In this document: positions 1 to 12,069 of the stretch, piece after piece
Layout: every line of letters starts with the position of its first letter
Numbering within the stretch: the stretch's first letter is position 1
Assembly (NCBI GenBank): GCA_946699065.1
Contig: CAMPDV010000131.1
Coordinates: forward strand, 1-64,000
Length of the DNA stretch: 64,000 bases
Direction of reading: 5' to 3'
From: Loxodes magnus
Lineage: Eukaryota; Ciliophora; Karyorelictea; Loxodida; Loxodidae
Translations under genes and position numbers: made by a program
The notes under the pieces: model-generated
Database searches by the model: none
What the model was told of the DNA's origin: nothing
What the model saw: the letters and a program-made list of their open reading frames with translations, nothing else

Positions 1-1824
1 CTATAAATTATAAATATTTATTTAAATTTTTTAAAAGTATTTATTAATTTAAAAATTTGTTTAAGGAAATCAGCTACTAAATAAGAAGAAAAAGTTTAAT
101 AAGAAGTATAATAACAATAAATATAAAATAAATTTAAAATAATTAAAAGATAAAATAAAAATAAGCTAATATCTATTATAATTAATATCTATCTTATATT
201 TTTAAGAGAAAATAATTAAGCATTTTGCTTTAATTATTTTAGAAGATTTATAAAATAAAATCTCTATTTTTGATTGGATTAAAAGATTTCAAATTTGAAT
301 TATTTATTTCTTATATTATATCTATATAAATATCTAGGTAAGCAAATAAAAGCTTGTTACTTCATTGATTGAAAAGAGTTCTCTAATTTTATTTTAATGC
401 AATTAAAATTTCTAAAATATATCCTCTTACATTCTAATAATTAATTGAAATTACTTTATAATTAAATTTATTTTTCACTAACAAGCAAATGCAGCTTATA
501 TCTTATTTCTTAAACATAATTTTTCTTAATTATTTTACCTTTCCATTATATAAAATTTTACATCACTAGAGAATCAACTTGTAAATTAGTAAATATCTTT
601 AATTTATTGAAGACAGCTGATTGGTTTACTTTATTCAGATTTAACTTTGCTAAAAAAAGTGGATGCTAGTCTTTTAAATCTTAATAAATATTGGTTAGAG
701 TAAACAGAATTTCAATTAATTACAATTTTTTAGTTATATGAAACATTAAAAATTATATAATTATAGGTTTATAATATCCCAAATATTTAAATAAGATTTA
801 GATCTCTTATTTTAAAAAAGGTAAGTTATTATTAAACTATTATTGAGATTTCTTTCATTTAATAAAAGTTATTAAAGCAATTTATAATTAAATATTAATA
901 ATTAGTTTATTTAGACTACCATTAATTAAATAAATTCGTATTTAGTTAAAGTTTATACAAAAATAATACAATACTTTAATATTATTTTAGACTCGTATTC
1001 ATATAATTTATAGTAATTTTCAAAGTATTTGGATAGAACTTAAGTTTTATTATAAATTTTTTTAAATTTGCGTTGTTTAAAAATAGAATTTCATTCATTA
1101 ATAAAGTTATAGAAAAAACTAAAATTTATTAAAATAAGTATTATCTTCAAGTTATATAATACAAGAATTTTATGAATATAACGAAAAATTTTTTGCTAAA
1201 AGGAAAATTTTACGCAAGCAGGAAATTTCTAGTTAATCCAAAGCAAATAGATCTTAGCTTATTTGGTCTAATTGAAAAGTTTTATTTATATTTTTGTATT
1301 TAATTTATGATTAAAGTATGTGCAAATTATCTTTATATTTATTTTATTTTTATAAAGCTTAAATCTAAATAATAGCTATAATGCTCTTTAAAACATTAAA
1401 GAAATATTTTATAAAGAATAGAGTAAATAATCAAATTTTTACTAGAAAAAGATAATTATTAATATATTTTAGTTAAAGCTTAATATTCTGAATATCCTTC
1501 TAATAAATCTTTAATTAGTTTATTATTCTTCTGCTTAATTAAAGAAATGATGATGCTGTAATTTATTTATGATAAAACTAATTTTTATTATTTAGAAAAA
1601 TAAAATTTAAATTTAGGATCTTTTTAATATTTTAACTTAAGTATAAAATTATTTTAATGTGATAAAAAGATAAAAGCTAAATTAAAAATTTCTAGTTACA
1701 AGTGATTTTAACTTAATTTCTAAATTTTTTATTAATTAAAAATTTATTAAAGCTGCATGCTACTTTTAAATTACGAGATTTTAAATTTAGATATTAAAGT
1801 AAATGAAAATAATTATTATTAAAT
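1..1824. other. AT-rich stretch upstream of the zinc-finger gene
   Basis: Very AT-rich sequence with no recognised RNA or domain. The only noteworthy content is the 177-codon candidate ORF at 1172-1705, listed separately. Its left boundary is the window edge. Confidence 0.5.
1172..1705 (+). CDS. Candidate ORF, 177 codons, unknown
   Basis: With TAA and TAG as Gln this frame is open from an ATG to a TGA for 177 codons. The predicted product is rich in Lys, Leu, Ile and Phe, with hydrophobic stretches and no domain I recognise. The matching interval in copy B (43639-44172) is identical over the whole ORF, inside an identical tract of about 650 bp (roughly 1075-1726), whereas the sequence on either side carries differences. 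That could be conversion, constraint or chance. The composition is little different from the surrounding non-coding DNA, and an open frame of this length is not rare when only TGA stops translation. Treat it as a weak candidate. Confidence 0.25.
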
Positions 1825-1875
1825 GAGTTTAAGATATATAAACTAAATAAATTTTATATAAATAATTGTTAAAAA

Positions 1876-4050
1876 ATGTCAGCTTCGAAGGAGTGCATGT
1901 CAGCTTTAGTCTTCACTAGCATGGACTGAACTATATAGGAGTATGGAATTAATTAGGAAAAGGCGAAATTACTTATTAAGGATTTTAATGCTCTTTAAAA
2001 CCTGGAATTCATTAATCTAATCAAAAAGAAAATTCTAAAACTTAAAGACACTAAGTCTAGGTATTAAATTTCCGAAAAAGTAGGACTTCCTCTAAGTATA
2101 GTTAACTAAATACTTTTAGAATCACAGCAACTTTAAAAAAAAGAAAGTTAGATCACAGAATAAAAAAATAATAAAATATTAGAACTTAAAAATATTAATA
2201 CTATACAATAAAATAATTAAGAAGCAATTTATCTTTAATAACTAACTACAAAAGACTAGGAGAAGGAAGTTTAAAAAATATAAGAAGATATTTTTTAGTG
2301 CTTCGAAGAATTTTTAAAAGATGAAGAAAAATAAGAAAGCACATATAGTAATAAAAAAAGACCTAGAAATGAAATAAAGTAGAAAGCAATAATTTTACCA
2401 GAAAAAGTAAAGTTAAATATAATTTCTAATTTAGATCAACAACATCAGCAAATTTAAAATACAGCCTAAAATTAAGAAAATGATTCGTCTCAAATAATTT
2501 AAAAGTAAGAATAAATTTAATTATAAAATAAAGAAATAATTCGCTTAACTAAAAGTGGAGTCATAACTAAAGAGTTTGAAAATAAAGAATTATTTGCCTG
2601 TATATATTGCGAATAAATCTTTAACGATGGAGTCTTACTTTCAAAACATTTCATAGATTGCCACACTCAAGAAAAGTTAATTAATCTTTTCTGTCCCTTA
2701 TGCAAAGATCTCCCGTTTGAAAATGCTTCTTCATATAACACTCATTTAGAGCAGCATCAAAAACAAGGATAAACTATAAAATACACTCTATAACAAATAA
2801 AAACATTTTAACTTCCTTAAGTTTAAATACCCTCTTAAATAAATTAAGTAGAAAAAAGTTTAAATACACAAAATAATATGAATCAAGAGATGAAAGGAGA
2901 AGCAATAAAAGAATAAGATAAGAATCGAAATGGAGAAAAATCAAGCGATGAATCTACTCTTCATGTCTTAACTAGAAAATACTAATGTGTAGAGTGTGAG
3001 AAAAATTATCCAGAAGAAGAGTAATTTATTTTACATCAAAAAATACACGAAAAGAAAAATTAAAATTACAAACTTAGAACAACCAAAACTTATCAAGAAT
3101 TAGAAAGAGAAAACACTACGGTAAAATATGGTACCATCATTTACAATAAGGACGATATTGAGGTCTATAAATGTAAAGAGTGTGAAAATTTATTTAAAAC
3201 AAATTTGAAGTTACAAACTCATTTCGAAAAGGAACATCCAAACTCCTAATTTAATAATATAAGATGCTCAGTTTGTAAAGGCTAATTTATTGGGAGAAAG
3301 AATTTACTTAGACATTTAACTAGACATTCGTTTAAAGAATAGAAAAAGTTAGAAATAATGAACTTAGAAGAGGAAGGTTTGGCAACAAAGAAAAATAAAT
3401 TAGCACCTACTAATAATTCACAAGAAATTAATTAGCTCTAAGAATAAATAAAAAATGATATTTAAGATATAAAGTAGGAAGATAAAAAAGAGGAAAAAGT
3501 ATAAAAAGTAGAAAATATCAAAATAAATGCCCCACAAATTATTGAAATTGAAGAAGAAGAAAATAAGAAACAAGGAAGCAAAAAATAACATAAAGATAGC
3601 GAAGACTTAAATTAAGATGAAGAAAAGGTTAAAAACTACATACCATATGAAGTAGAAAAATAACAAATAGTTAATATTTAAGAAAAAAGAGAATTAAAAG
3701 AAGTAGTTTTCAAATAAAGTTATTAAAGTTTACCTAAAGAAATAAACTAGCAAGAAATAGGATTTTAAAAGTTCAGGAAAGTAGTTGATTTAACTTAAAA
3801 TAAAGAAAGAGTGGCAACTTAATTTAACTAAATAAGATAAATTAATTTTTAACAATAACCCAATAGATCATATGTTCCATTATAAAATAATAGATAAATG
3901 TTTTAGCCAAGTTTATAGCCGAGTTTTTAGCCTAATTTTTAGTAAATTTTGCCTTCAAGTTATATGAACTAATATCAATATAATTAAAATTAGCCAAGGT
4001 ATTAGCATCAGAATATGTATTATCCCTATTACATGCCTCATTATCACTGA
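1876..4050 (+). CDS. HTH plus five-finger C2H2 zinc-finger protein (copy A)
   Basis: A 725-codon frame ending at TGA, open only with TAA/TAG as Gln and interrupted by a single UGA at codon 18 (1927-1929). The N-terminus (about residues 1-90) is helical, with a helix-turn-helix-like segment near 60-82 (core VGLPLSIV). Five C2H2 fingers follow, with cysteine pairs starting near residues 242, 273, 371, 433 and 464 and spacings C-x2-C-x12/13-H-x3/4-H. Between and after the fingers the protein is Gln/Glu/Lys-rich, and the C-terminal 100 residues are Gln/Asn/Pro/Tyr-rich. The likely role is sequence-specific DNA binding in a nucleus; nothing identifies a target. Near-identical copies lie at 44344-46518 (+) and 27684-29861 (-). 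A decayed paralogue at 20837 shares only the N-terminal domain and the same UGA. The UGA sits at a Trp-like position (D-UGA-T), and no other Trp is present. The ATG start is supported by amino-acid conservation with the paralogue from codon 5 onward. No known gene name applies. Confidence 0.8.
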
Positions 4051-4854
4051 AAGACTATTTTTGTTTTATTTAATTAAGTTTTAGATAATTTCTTTAAACA
4101 ATTTGTAGATTAATTAAATAAAAAGTCTTAAACTCAAAACTTTTATAAATAAATTTTAATAATTTCTGGAATATTTGTTGCAAATCCAGAGAAATTTAAA
4201 TATTTAAAATTTTTCAATACTTTGACTGATTTTTATTATAGATTCTAAGATTAAAATTATATAAAGATTGTTATTAATAGTTTTTGAACTTAATCATTTA
4301 TAAATGTTTTTATTTTAAATGACTGCTAATTAATAAAAATTATAAAATCTAAATTTTATACTTAAATGTTTTAGTTATTATATGTGACTAAATTAGATTT
4401 TGGACACATAATTATAAAATAAAATATTCATCTAAAATAGTAATTTAGAATCTTTTTTGGCTCAATAAATAAAATTTATACTCTAATCATTTAGATCTAT
4501 AAACATTTTTTTATGAGTAATTTTGATTCAATAGAAGGACTTAAAAAAACTAAAAAATAAAAGAGAAAATTATTATTTTTACTCTAAAGAAAATTTTTTC
4601 TAAAAATATTTCTTTACAAAGAATATTAACTAGTTATTTCGAAAAATTTTAAATCATCTAAAATAAGATAAATCTTAAAATGAAAAGTCCTAGAAAATAT
4701 TTAGAAATTTTTAATGTAATAAAATAGAAAAAAATTTCTGCAACTTTAAAATCTGATTTTTTTAATTATTTCTTGGTAAATATAATAATTTAAAAAACAT
4801 TTTAACAAATTTTTATGTTTATTATTTACATTTGATAAATATTCTTTTTTAGTA
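4051..4854. other. AT-rich spacer
   Basis: AT-rich sequence after the zinc-finger stop, with no ORF or RNA I can support. Its last 14 bases (4841-4854) are the left target-site duplication of the following SINE. Confidence 0.5.
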
Positions 4855-5170
4855 TGAAATTATAAAGATGGTGGGAGCTGAGAATGACCTTCTGAATCAT
4901 ACTTTCTGGTTTTATGACTAGGAACAAGTTCCTTTCCTGTCGCTGAGAACGTCCCTGGTCAAAGTCATTTTCTGAAGGGACGCTGATTTTGAGATTATCC
5001 ACTCTTGGTAGGGGCTTGAAGCCTGGCTGCTCATAGCGATGGAGCTCCCTAGCAGCTGTGCCTGGAGCACAACAGGATATCCCCGTTATTCCATAAAAAG
5101 AGAGTGTCGGGTCGTGTAATCGGAAAGGAGCTTCCGGTCCAAAAACTTTTTAGTTGAAATTAATTAATTA
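4855..5170 (+). mobile_element. SINE, subfamily I (copy S1)
   Basis: An island of about 300 bp, much richer in G and C than its surroundings, flanked by a 14-bp direct repeat (4841-4854 and 5171-5184) taken as the target-site duplication. It matches the islands at 9465-9786, 47323-47639, 48544-48846 (reverse) and 52257-52575. It opens with an AT-rich leader and GATGGTGGGAGC and ends in an AATT-repeat tail. Predicted hairpins are AGGAAC/GTTCCT at 4920-4933, TGTGC/GCACA at 5057-5071 and CGGAA/TTCCG at 5121-5136. The last two are replaced by different but complementary stems in S2. A pol III B-box-like string (GGCTTGAAGCC) lies near 5014, but a convincing A box at normal spacing is missing. The parent RNA is not recognised. 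Confidence 0.75.
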
Positions 5171-5184
5171 ATTCTTTTTTAGTA

Positions 5185-8100
5185 AAATAATTTCCATTTT
5201 CTCATCTATAAAACTTAAGCAGCCAGGATAAAGTTTTTACATAAGTCAATAATTTAAATTTTGTTCTCTTTTTTAGTTAAAAATTTTAATTTTGTTCTTT
5301 TAAATAATTAAAAAATAAACTAGGTATAAGTTTTGGAATTTATGCGCTAAAAAATAAAATATTTAATAGATTTAAAAGTTTTATTTAATTTAAAATAATA
5401 CCTTGCAAAATGATGATATCGCAATCTTATATAGTTCTTTCTCTAAAGTTTTTATTTAGGTTTTTTTATTAATAAATTTTTATTTAAAATTGAGATTTTT
5501 ATACTTAAAATTTAAAAATATTGTAATATTTTATGTGGATTAACTTTCGGTATTATTAAGGTTTTAGTAGATGAAAAATAATTATCTTCATTAATTAAAA
5601 AAGAACATGATATATTTGATTTTCTTACTAAAATGAAATGAGTAATAGAGTTATTTTATAATCTAGAAAATAATATTAGTCAATGTATTTATAATGCTAA
5701 AAATTAAATAAATAATTACTAAAAATCTAATATTTTAAAAAAGTTTTGCTCTGATTTAATTTTGTTTTTGAAATGAATTTTGTTTTATCAACTCTCAAAT
5801 TAAGAAAACACTTTTCAATAAAAATAAAGTTGATAACTAAAATATTATTAAGAAAGTATTATGATAATAAAATAAAGCAGACTTTATAATTAAAGAATTA
5901 AATTTATATTTAATGAAAAAGATATTTAATAATATTTAAGAAAACTATACCATATAAAAAACGCAATAAAAGAGAATACATAAAATCAAGTATTAGATTT
6001 GATTTTGCCTGGTATAATTTGCTTAAGTAAACAAATTTATTTATTAGATATTTTAAAAGAAATTAATTAATTTATAGCTTTCCATAAAATAAAATTTATT
6101 AATTAAATTCCTCTCGATGTTATTTTAAGAATCAATTTTATCAAAAAATGTACTAAAAGCTTTTTTTTTAGTTGCTAAATGTAATAATTAAGGACCTTGC
6201 ATTATTTATATAATAAATAAAAATATTAATATAAGGATTATTTTTGTTGTCATTAAAGAAACATAATTAATTTTAGTTGACTTAATAAATAAAAGATATT
6301 AAATCATAGCCACGAATAAGTTTAATTTCTAAAATTTATTTACTAGAAAAAAATAAAAAATTCTTAATTATGTAAATTTTTATATTATAAATTTGTAATA
6401 AATTTGAAAGTCATAACATTTTAAGTGAAATAATTAATTTTTATTATTTAAGATCTATAATTATTTCTTTATTTTTATATTAATTAATTAAAAAATATTT
6501 CAAGCATGCTGTAATTCTTTAAAAGAAATGAAAAGATCTTATCAAATAAAAAATTTAAAATTCCATTTAAAAATATTTTTTTAATTTACATCTTAGGAAT
6601 ATATTAAAAAAGAAATTCTGAATTTAAAAGCTTTCTAAAAACATATCTACGAATACTAAATAATAAATTATAACAAAATTTTATTTCTATGTCTTCTTAG
6701 GGTTTATATCACAGTTAAAAATATTTAATTTAATTATCTTAAATATATCATATTATATTTCTTAAAGATAATTAAAAAAATTTTACGATATATCTCAGTG
6801 TCTTTTAATTTTGATTCTAAAGAAAAGCAGAAATAAATATATCCTTTTTTTATTTATAAATGCAATAAGACTTTTATTTTTCTAAAATCTTTGAAAGAAA
6901 ACAATTAATATTCTAAAGATGAAAAATAAAATAAATTCTTGCTTTAATTTTGAAACTTAGCAACCTAAAGATTATTTATATTCTTTATATTTTTAAAATA
7001 TCCAAAATTAAAAATCGTGTTCTGGATGATAAAAATAATTTTGCTAGCTTTTATTTATTCATTAGAAATTTTTTCAAATTATCTAAATAATTTTTTAATA
7101 AAATCTTTAGATAAAGAATAATTATATTTTACTTTTATATAGTGAAATTAAATGAGCTTTACTTAATAAAAAATTGAAATTAACTATTTCTTTTGCTAAA
7201 TTTAAAGGGTTAAAACTTTCAATTATTATAAAAAATGATTATTAAATTAATTATCTAAATTTATAAAACTTTTATTATTATCTAAGTCTAAATTTTATTT
7301 GCTTCATATTGAAATAGAAAAAATATCTTAACTTGTAAATTAAAGCTGAACAAATTCCTTTATTTCAACAATTTTTATTGCAAATTGTATGCTAATAAAT
7401 ATCCTTTATTTATTATTTAATTTATTAGTATAATTAGTTAGAAGATAATTAATGCTAATTTAAGCTTTTTTAAGACTAAATTTAAATTGATTTTTAAATT
7501 TTTATATCTTTAAATTATTATTCAATCTTAATGATGTCTATTTATGGTTTAAATTAAAATTTTATCATTTCTTTTTATTTTTTACCTTGAAAATTTGCAA
7601 ATCTCTCAAAACCTAAATAATTTAATGGTTATGAATGGTTTTTATAAAAAATAAGGAAGATATTCTACAAATCTAAACATTAACAATTTAATCATTTAAC
7701 ATGAAAAACAATTAATTTAATCTTATTTCAAAAAGCTTTATAAATATCTTAAAGCGCTATAAATAAAAGTTTTATCATAAGAATTTATTTTAGATTTAAT
7801 ATAATAAAAGGTAAAATAAATTTAGAATAAGCTAAATCTTTTTCGCTCTAACTTAAATTATGCAAACTAGTGATTTTAAATTTTTAAATTCAAAAAATTT
7901 TAATTTAAGCAAAACATTTATTTATTATTTAGTTTAGTTATTAAAAAATTTATCATCTAAAGCAAAATTAAAAATAAAGGTTTAAAATTCTTAATTTATA
8001 GCCCTTAGAATTTAAAAAAATTGAAGTTATAATTTATTTAAAATAACAGTATCGAGAGATAAAATTAAAAATAAATTACTCTTTAATCTAATCTATTTTT

Positions 8101-9453
8101 ATACATTTTAAATTAGATCCAGACACACCCTTTATATATTTTAAATTACTTAACTAAGTTTTTAAATTAGCCGTGTAAACTAAAATTAAATTTTGACTTT
8201 TATTTTGCTATATTTTGATAATAATAATCTCTTAGAAAAAGCATATCTTAGATTTTAGACATTCTAATCTTTTAGAATTATTTATAATTTCTATTATTTT
8301 TTTATTTTAAACTTAATGATTTCAAAGATTTAATCTTTAAAAAAATATCTTAAAAAAAAGCAATTCCTTAAATAAAATATTATCTAAAGGGTATTTAAGA
8401 TAATTATAGAAAATTTAAAAATTAATAATCTAGTTATTATGTATTAAATTTAGGAATAATTACAAAATAATTAATAAGTATTCGGAAGATTCTAAGTACT
8501 TTGAGCAAGTATTTTATTTTATGAATTATAGCTTAAACCTTTAAATTAATCAAGCAGTCTTTGAGATTTCTTAATTTTGTTATAAATATCTCTTGAAAAA
8601 ATTAATTATTGTATAAATTTTTAGTTAGCTTTATTTTAAAAAATATAAAAATTAGATTTTAAAAATTAAATACTTTTACTATTCTGAAATTTATCATGAT
8701 TCCTGGAAATTATCACTTTTTATAAGCTAACATTCAATTTTTTATTTCTTAAATAAGATTCGTGAATCATGAATTATAAGTGAGATAAAAATATAAAGAA
8801 AAGTTATTTTAATATTTCATTCAAACAAAATAGATTATCACTAAGACTTTAATTAAAAAAATGAATGTTGAAATTTACATAAGTTAAAAATGAAATATTT
8901 TTCTTCAGCCATTCTTACATTCTAAAATTATTTAGAAAATAGCAATGCTTTTTCAAGATACTGCAATTTAAATTTTATTTTAAAAAGAATAAATAGTTAA
9001 AAATCTATGCACAAATGAAAATAGTAAGTTTGCGAACTAAAATAAAAGACAGAAAAAATGAAACATATATTTTACGAATAAAAGCAAAAGAATAACTAAA
9101 TTAAAATATTTAAAAAAATTTAAATTTGCAAAATAAATTTTTCATTCTCCATTCTCATTTTTTATTGTTTCTTCTTTTTTAAAGATTTTCCATATTATCA
9201 ATTTATTTAATTTCTCTTACCTACTTATTTTTTAAATTAAATTTTTGGCTCTTCTTTTGTTTTTATGGTTAGCTTTTTTAACCCTTCAACACTTTATTTT
9301 TTAGTATTTTCTGATTTCATATTAATTTTATTAAAGTCAATTTTATTCTATTGAATAATTAATTCATTAATTTATTTTATTTTTTCTTTATTTTTAGGAA
9401 AAAATTTTTTTTCTTTTTATTAAAATTTAGCTTAATTTCTCCTACTTTTATTT
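5185..9453. other. Long AT-rich region without recognised genes
   Basis: About 4.3 kb of very AT-rich DNA. The alignment to copy B shows scattered substitutions and 1-nt indels with no obvious reading-frame bias, which suggests non-coding sequence. Near 6063 lies the empty site (single copy of the 22-bp target) that in copy B received the SINE at 48544-48846. Confidence 0.5.
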
Positions 9454-9464
9454 TTTTTTATAAA

Positions 9465-9786
9465 GATAATTAAAAAGATGGTGGGAGCTGAGATTTACCT
9501 TCTGAATCATAATTTCTGGTTTTATGACTAGGAACAAGTTCCTTTCCTGTCACTGAGAAAGTCCCTGGTCAAAGTCATTTTCTGAAGGGAACGCTGACTT
9601 TGAAATTATCCGCTCTTGGTAGGGGCTTGAAGCCTGGCTGCCCATAGCGATGGAGCTCCCCGGCAGCTGCTTTTCGAAAGCAACAGGATATCCCCGTTAT
9701 CCCATGAAGGGTGTGTTGGGGGCGTTAAACTGCAAGAAGTTGCAGTCCAAAACTCTTTAAGTTTAAAATTAATTAATTAATTAATC
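9465..9786 (+). mobile_element. SINE, subfamily I (copy S2)
   Basis: Second GC-richer island in copy A, flanked by the 11-bp repeat TTTTTTATAAA (9454-9464 and 9787-9797). It shares the full length of S1 but carries different complementary stems: TGCTTT/AAAGCA at 9668-9682 in place of TGTGC/GCACA, and ACTGCAA/TTGCAGT at 9749-9766 in place of CGGAA/TTCCG. The paired changes support an RNA that folds. A long stem TCATAA/TTATGA near the 5' end is also intact. The orthologous element in copy B (52257-52575) differs in its central module. Confidence 0.75.
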
Positions 9787-9797
9787 TTTTTTATAAA

Positions 9798-10966
9798 CTT
9801 AATATTTTCTATAAATTGATTTTAGTAAATTATTATTTTTTATCTATTTTTTTTTATTTTTCAAGAGCATGAAAATTTTTAATGTTTTTAATTTATACAA
9901 TATTTTTGAACATAATTTTTCTTTTTTATAAAGTTTTCTCTTGCTTTTCTTATAACTCAATTAAAAAAATTTATTTTGAAGAAAATTTAAGATCAGATAA
10001 AATTTATTCTATTACGGATTAGGCTACGAAATTTTTGACTGCAAAACAAAATTTTCTTTTTCAAATAAGTTGGAAAATATTAGATTTTTTTTAATTATTT
10101 AGCATATTTATTTAATAAATTTTTATAAATGATTATTTAAAATATATTTAATTAATATTAAAAATTAACTTTTTTTATATAAATGATGCTTAGAAAAGAT
10201 TAGAAAAATATTTAAATTTTTAAATATTTAAGTTTATTAATAAATAAATAAATTTATTTATTTTAACTTTAAATAAAGTAATTAGTCTTTTAAAAGTGAA
10301 TAATTACTATATAAATATTCAATTAGTTAGTTTTCCAATATAAAAAATTAAATTTTTTAATTTTCGAAGTTTTATTTATAAGCATCTAATAGTTCATGCT
10401 TAGGAAATTTTCAAATGATTTATATCTAATATATCTTTAACAAATTTTATATTTTATCTAAATAAATTTTTTTATGTGAAATGATTTTAGATATAGCTTT
10501 CATAAAAAATTTTATATTTAAAAATAAGCATAATAATTATTGCTTAATATTTTATTTAATGAAAGATATTTTTATCTTTTTTTAATAAATAAAATAATTT
10601 TATTGCATAGTTTCTGTATAAGGACTTTCGAAATATTTTTAAATTAAAATTAATAAAAAAATATTAAAAAATGATTGAAAATATTATATAAAAATACATT
10701 TTTATACATTAAAAGAAATTAGTTTCATTTTATATGATTTTATATAAAATAAATTTTTTGATTTAATTTTTACGAACAATCTTTGGTAGTACTAAACATT
10801 AAAATTATTTTATCACTAAATTCATTTAAGATTTCGTAATAAAAACTTTAAAAATTTTTTTTGGTTACAAAATTTAAGATTTGCTGAATATAAATTAATA
10901 TACGCTTTAAAATTCTTTAAAGTATAAAATATAAGAATTTATATTTTATAAATTATAAGCAATAAA
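9798..10966. other. AT-rich spacer
   Basis: No recognised coding or RNA features. It contains short A/T homopolymers and an AAAT/ATTT-rich patch near 10240-10260. It probably includes the promoter region of the two-intron gene that starts at 10967, but no motif stands out. Confidence 0.4.
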
Positions 10967-11500
10967 ATGATTTTTGAAGAGCACTTAAAGTAAAAAATCC
11001 AACTAATCTATTTAAATTTTATAACTCAAGATTCATTTCTTTTTTTCTACTAAATTATAGACCTAAGTAATAACAGACCTCTCTCAACAAATGCCTAAAA
11101 AATTTTGAATCAAAATCTAATTTAATCGATAATCACCTAAATAATATAAAGGGCAATGATCTCAGGAATTCTTTGCATAATTAGTTAAGTAAATTATATC
11201 AAATATATAATATGAATTTTAAACAAAATAAATTAAAATTTGAAAAATTAGAATAGGTAGATGAAGAGCTAAACCTTTAATTACCATCTATAGAGAAGGC
11301 AATAAATAACATTCAATTGTAAATTTGATATAAACTAGATTAAATTGACAAATAATTTAATTAAATCTCTCAAATATTTTAATTTTAGTTTTTCTTAATT
11401 CCAATTTCAAGAAAAAGAACTTTAAGAAAAATACGCTGTTAAGTATGCTAAAAGTGGATCATTATTATAATAGATACTGGTGAAGAAGCCAAATCTATGA
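10967..11500 (+). CDS. Small coiled-coil protein with two introns (copy A)
   Basis: Predicted exons are 10967-10989, 11061-11318 and 11389-11500, giving 130 residues and a TGA stop at 11498-11500. Both introns (71 and 70 nt) start with GTA and end in TAG after a T-rich tract, as in Tetrahymena, and splicing joins frames that are otherwise disjoint. The T-run that differs in length between copies A and B lies inside intron 1, as expected for non-coding sequence. The product is Lys/Gln/Leu/Asn-rich and probably mostly helical coiled coil (about residues 15-120), with no signal peptide or membrane segment. I do not recognise a family; small adaptor or complex subunits look like this. It is the best candidate for an ordinary host gene here, and it uses TGA as a stop. 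The copy B counterpart is frameshifted. Confidence 0.55.
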
Positions 11501-12069
11501 AAATAATAAAAAAAATATAATAAAATATCATTTAAACTTACCAACTCAAACAGGTAAAATTTAAGAAAAAATTTTATAATAATGATATTAGAATTTTTTT
11601 AGATGTAAAAGACTTAACCGTGAAATACAAATTATAAATAAGAATGTAAGATTAATCAAGTCCTAAGTCGCCCTTTAGTTCAAGAGAAGAATTTTCAAAT
11701 TAATTGGATGTAAAAATCAACTATTAACTCCCTTTATCCTTTTTTAACTAATATTTTTATTTCAAACATTAAAATTTTAAAATTTATATAATTTCTCAAT
11801 TATTTTTTTAACATAAAAATTTTTATCTCTTATGCTTAATCTAGTTTATTATATCAAAAGTATAAAACAAAAAATCTTGCATTATGTTTAATAATCTTAA
11901 ATATGAAATTACTAAAAAGATAAAAAATTTTATACTTAATTATAACTTAAAACCTTGAGCAAAGATCTTTATCTTTTATTAATTAATGTTCTCTTAAGTT
12001 TTTATATAAAACGAAATTTTTAGTATACTTTGCTTAATTTTTATAGTTTACTTCTTAAATTATAAAAAT
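11501..12069. other. AT-rich spacer downstream of the two-intron gene
   Basis: Between the coiled-coil gene (+) and the transposase-like remnant (-). Indels between copies A and B begin soon after the TGA, which supports the end of coding there. No terminator or RNA is recognised. If the remnant ever had a DDE catalytic domain it should lie here on the minus strand, but I do not find it. Confidence 0.4.

Noticed and set aside
1892-1937. A 46-nt GT...AG intron that would remove the UGA of the zinc-finger gene
   Set aside because: It would break the frame, and the interval shows conservative amino-acid substitutions with the paralogue, as coding sequence does. Frame-preserving alternatives of 30-33 nt are too short and not shared by the paralogue.
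4855-5170. tRNA- or SRP-RNA-derived origin for the SINE
   Set aside because: A B-box-like string exists, but no A box at normal spacing and no clear match to tRNA, 5S or SRP RNA could be seen.
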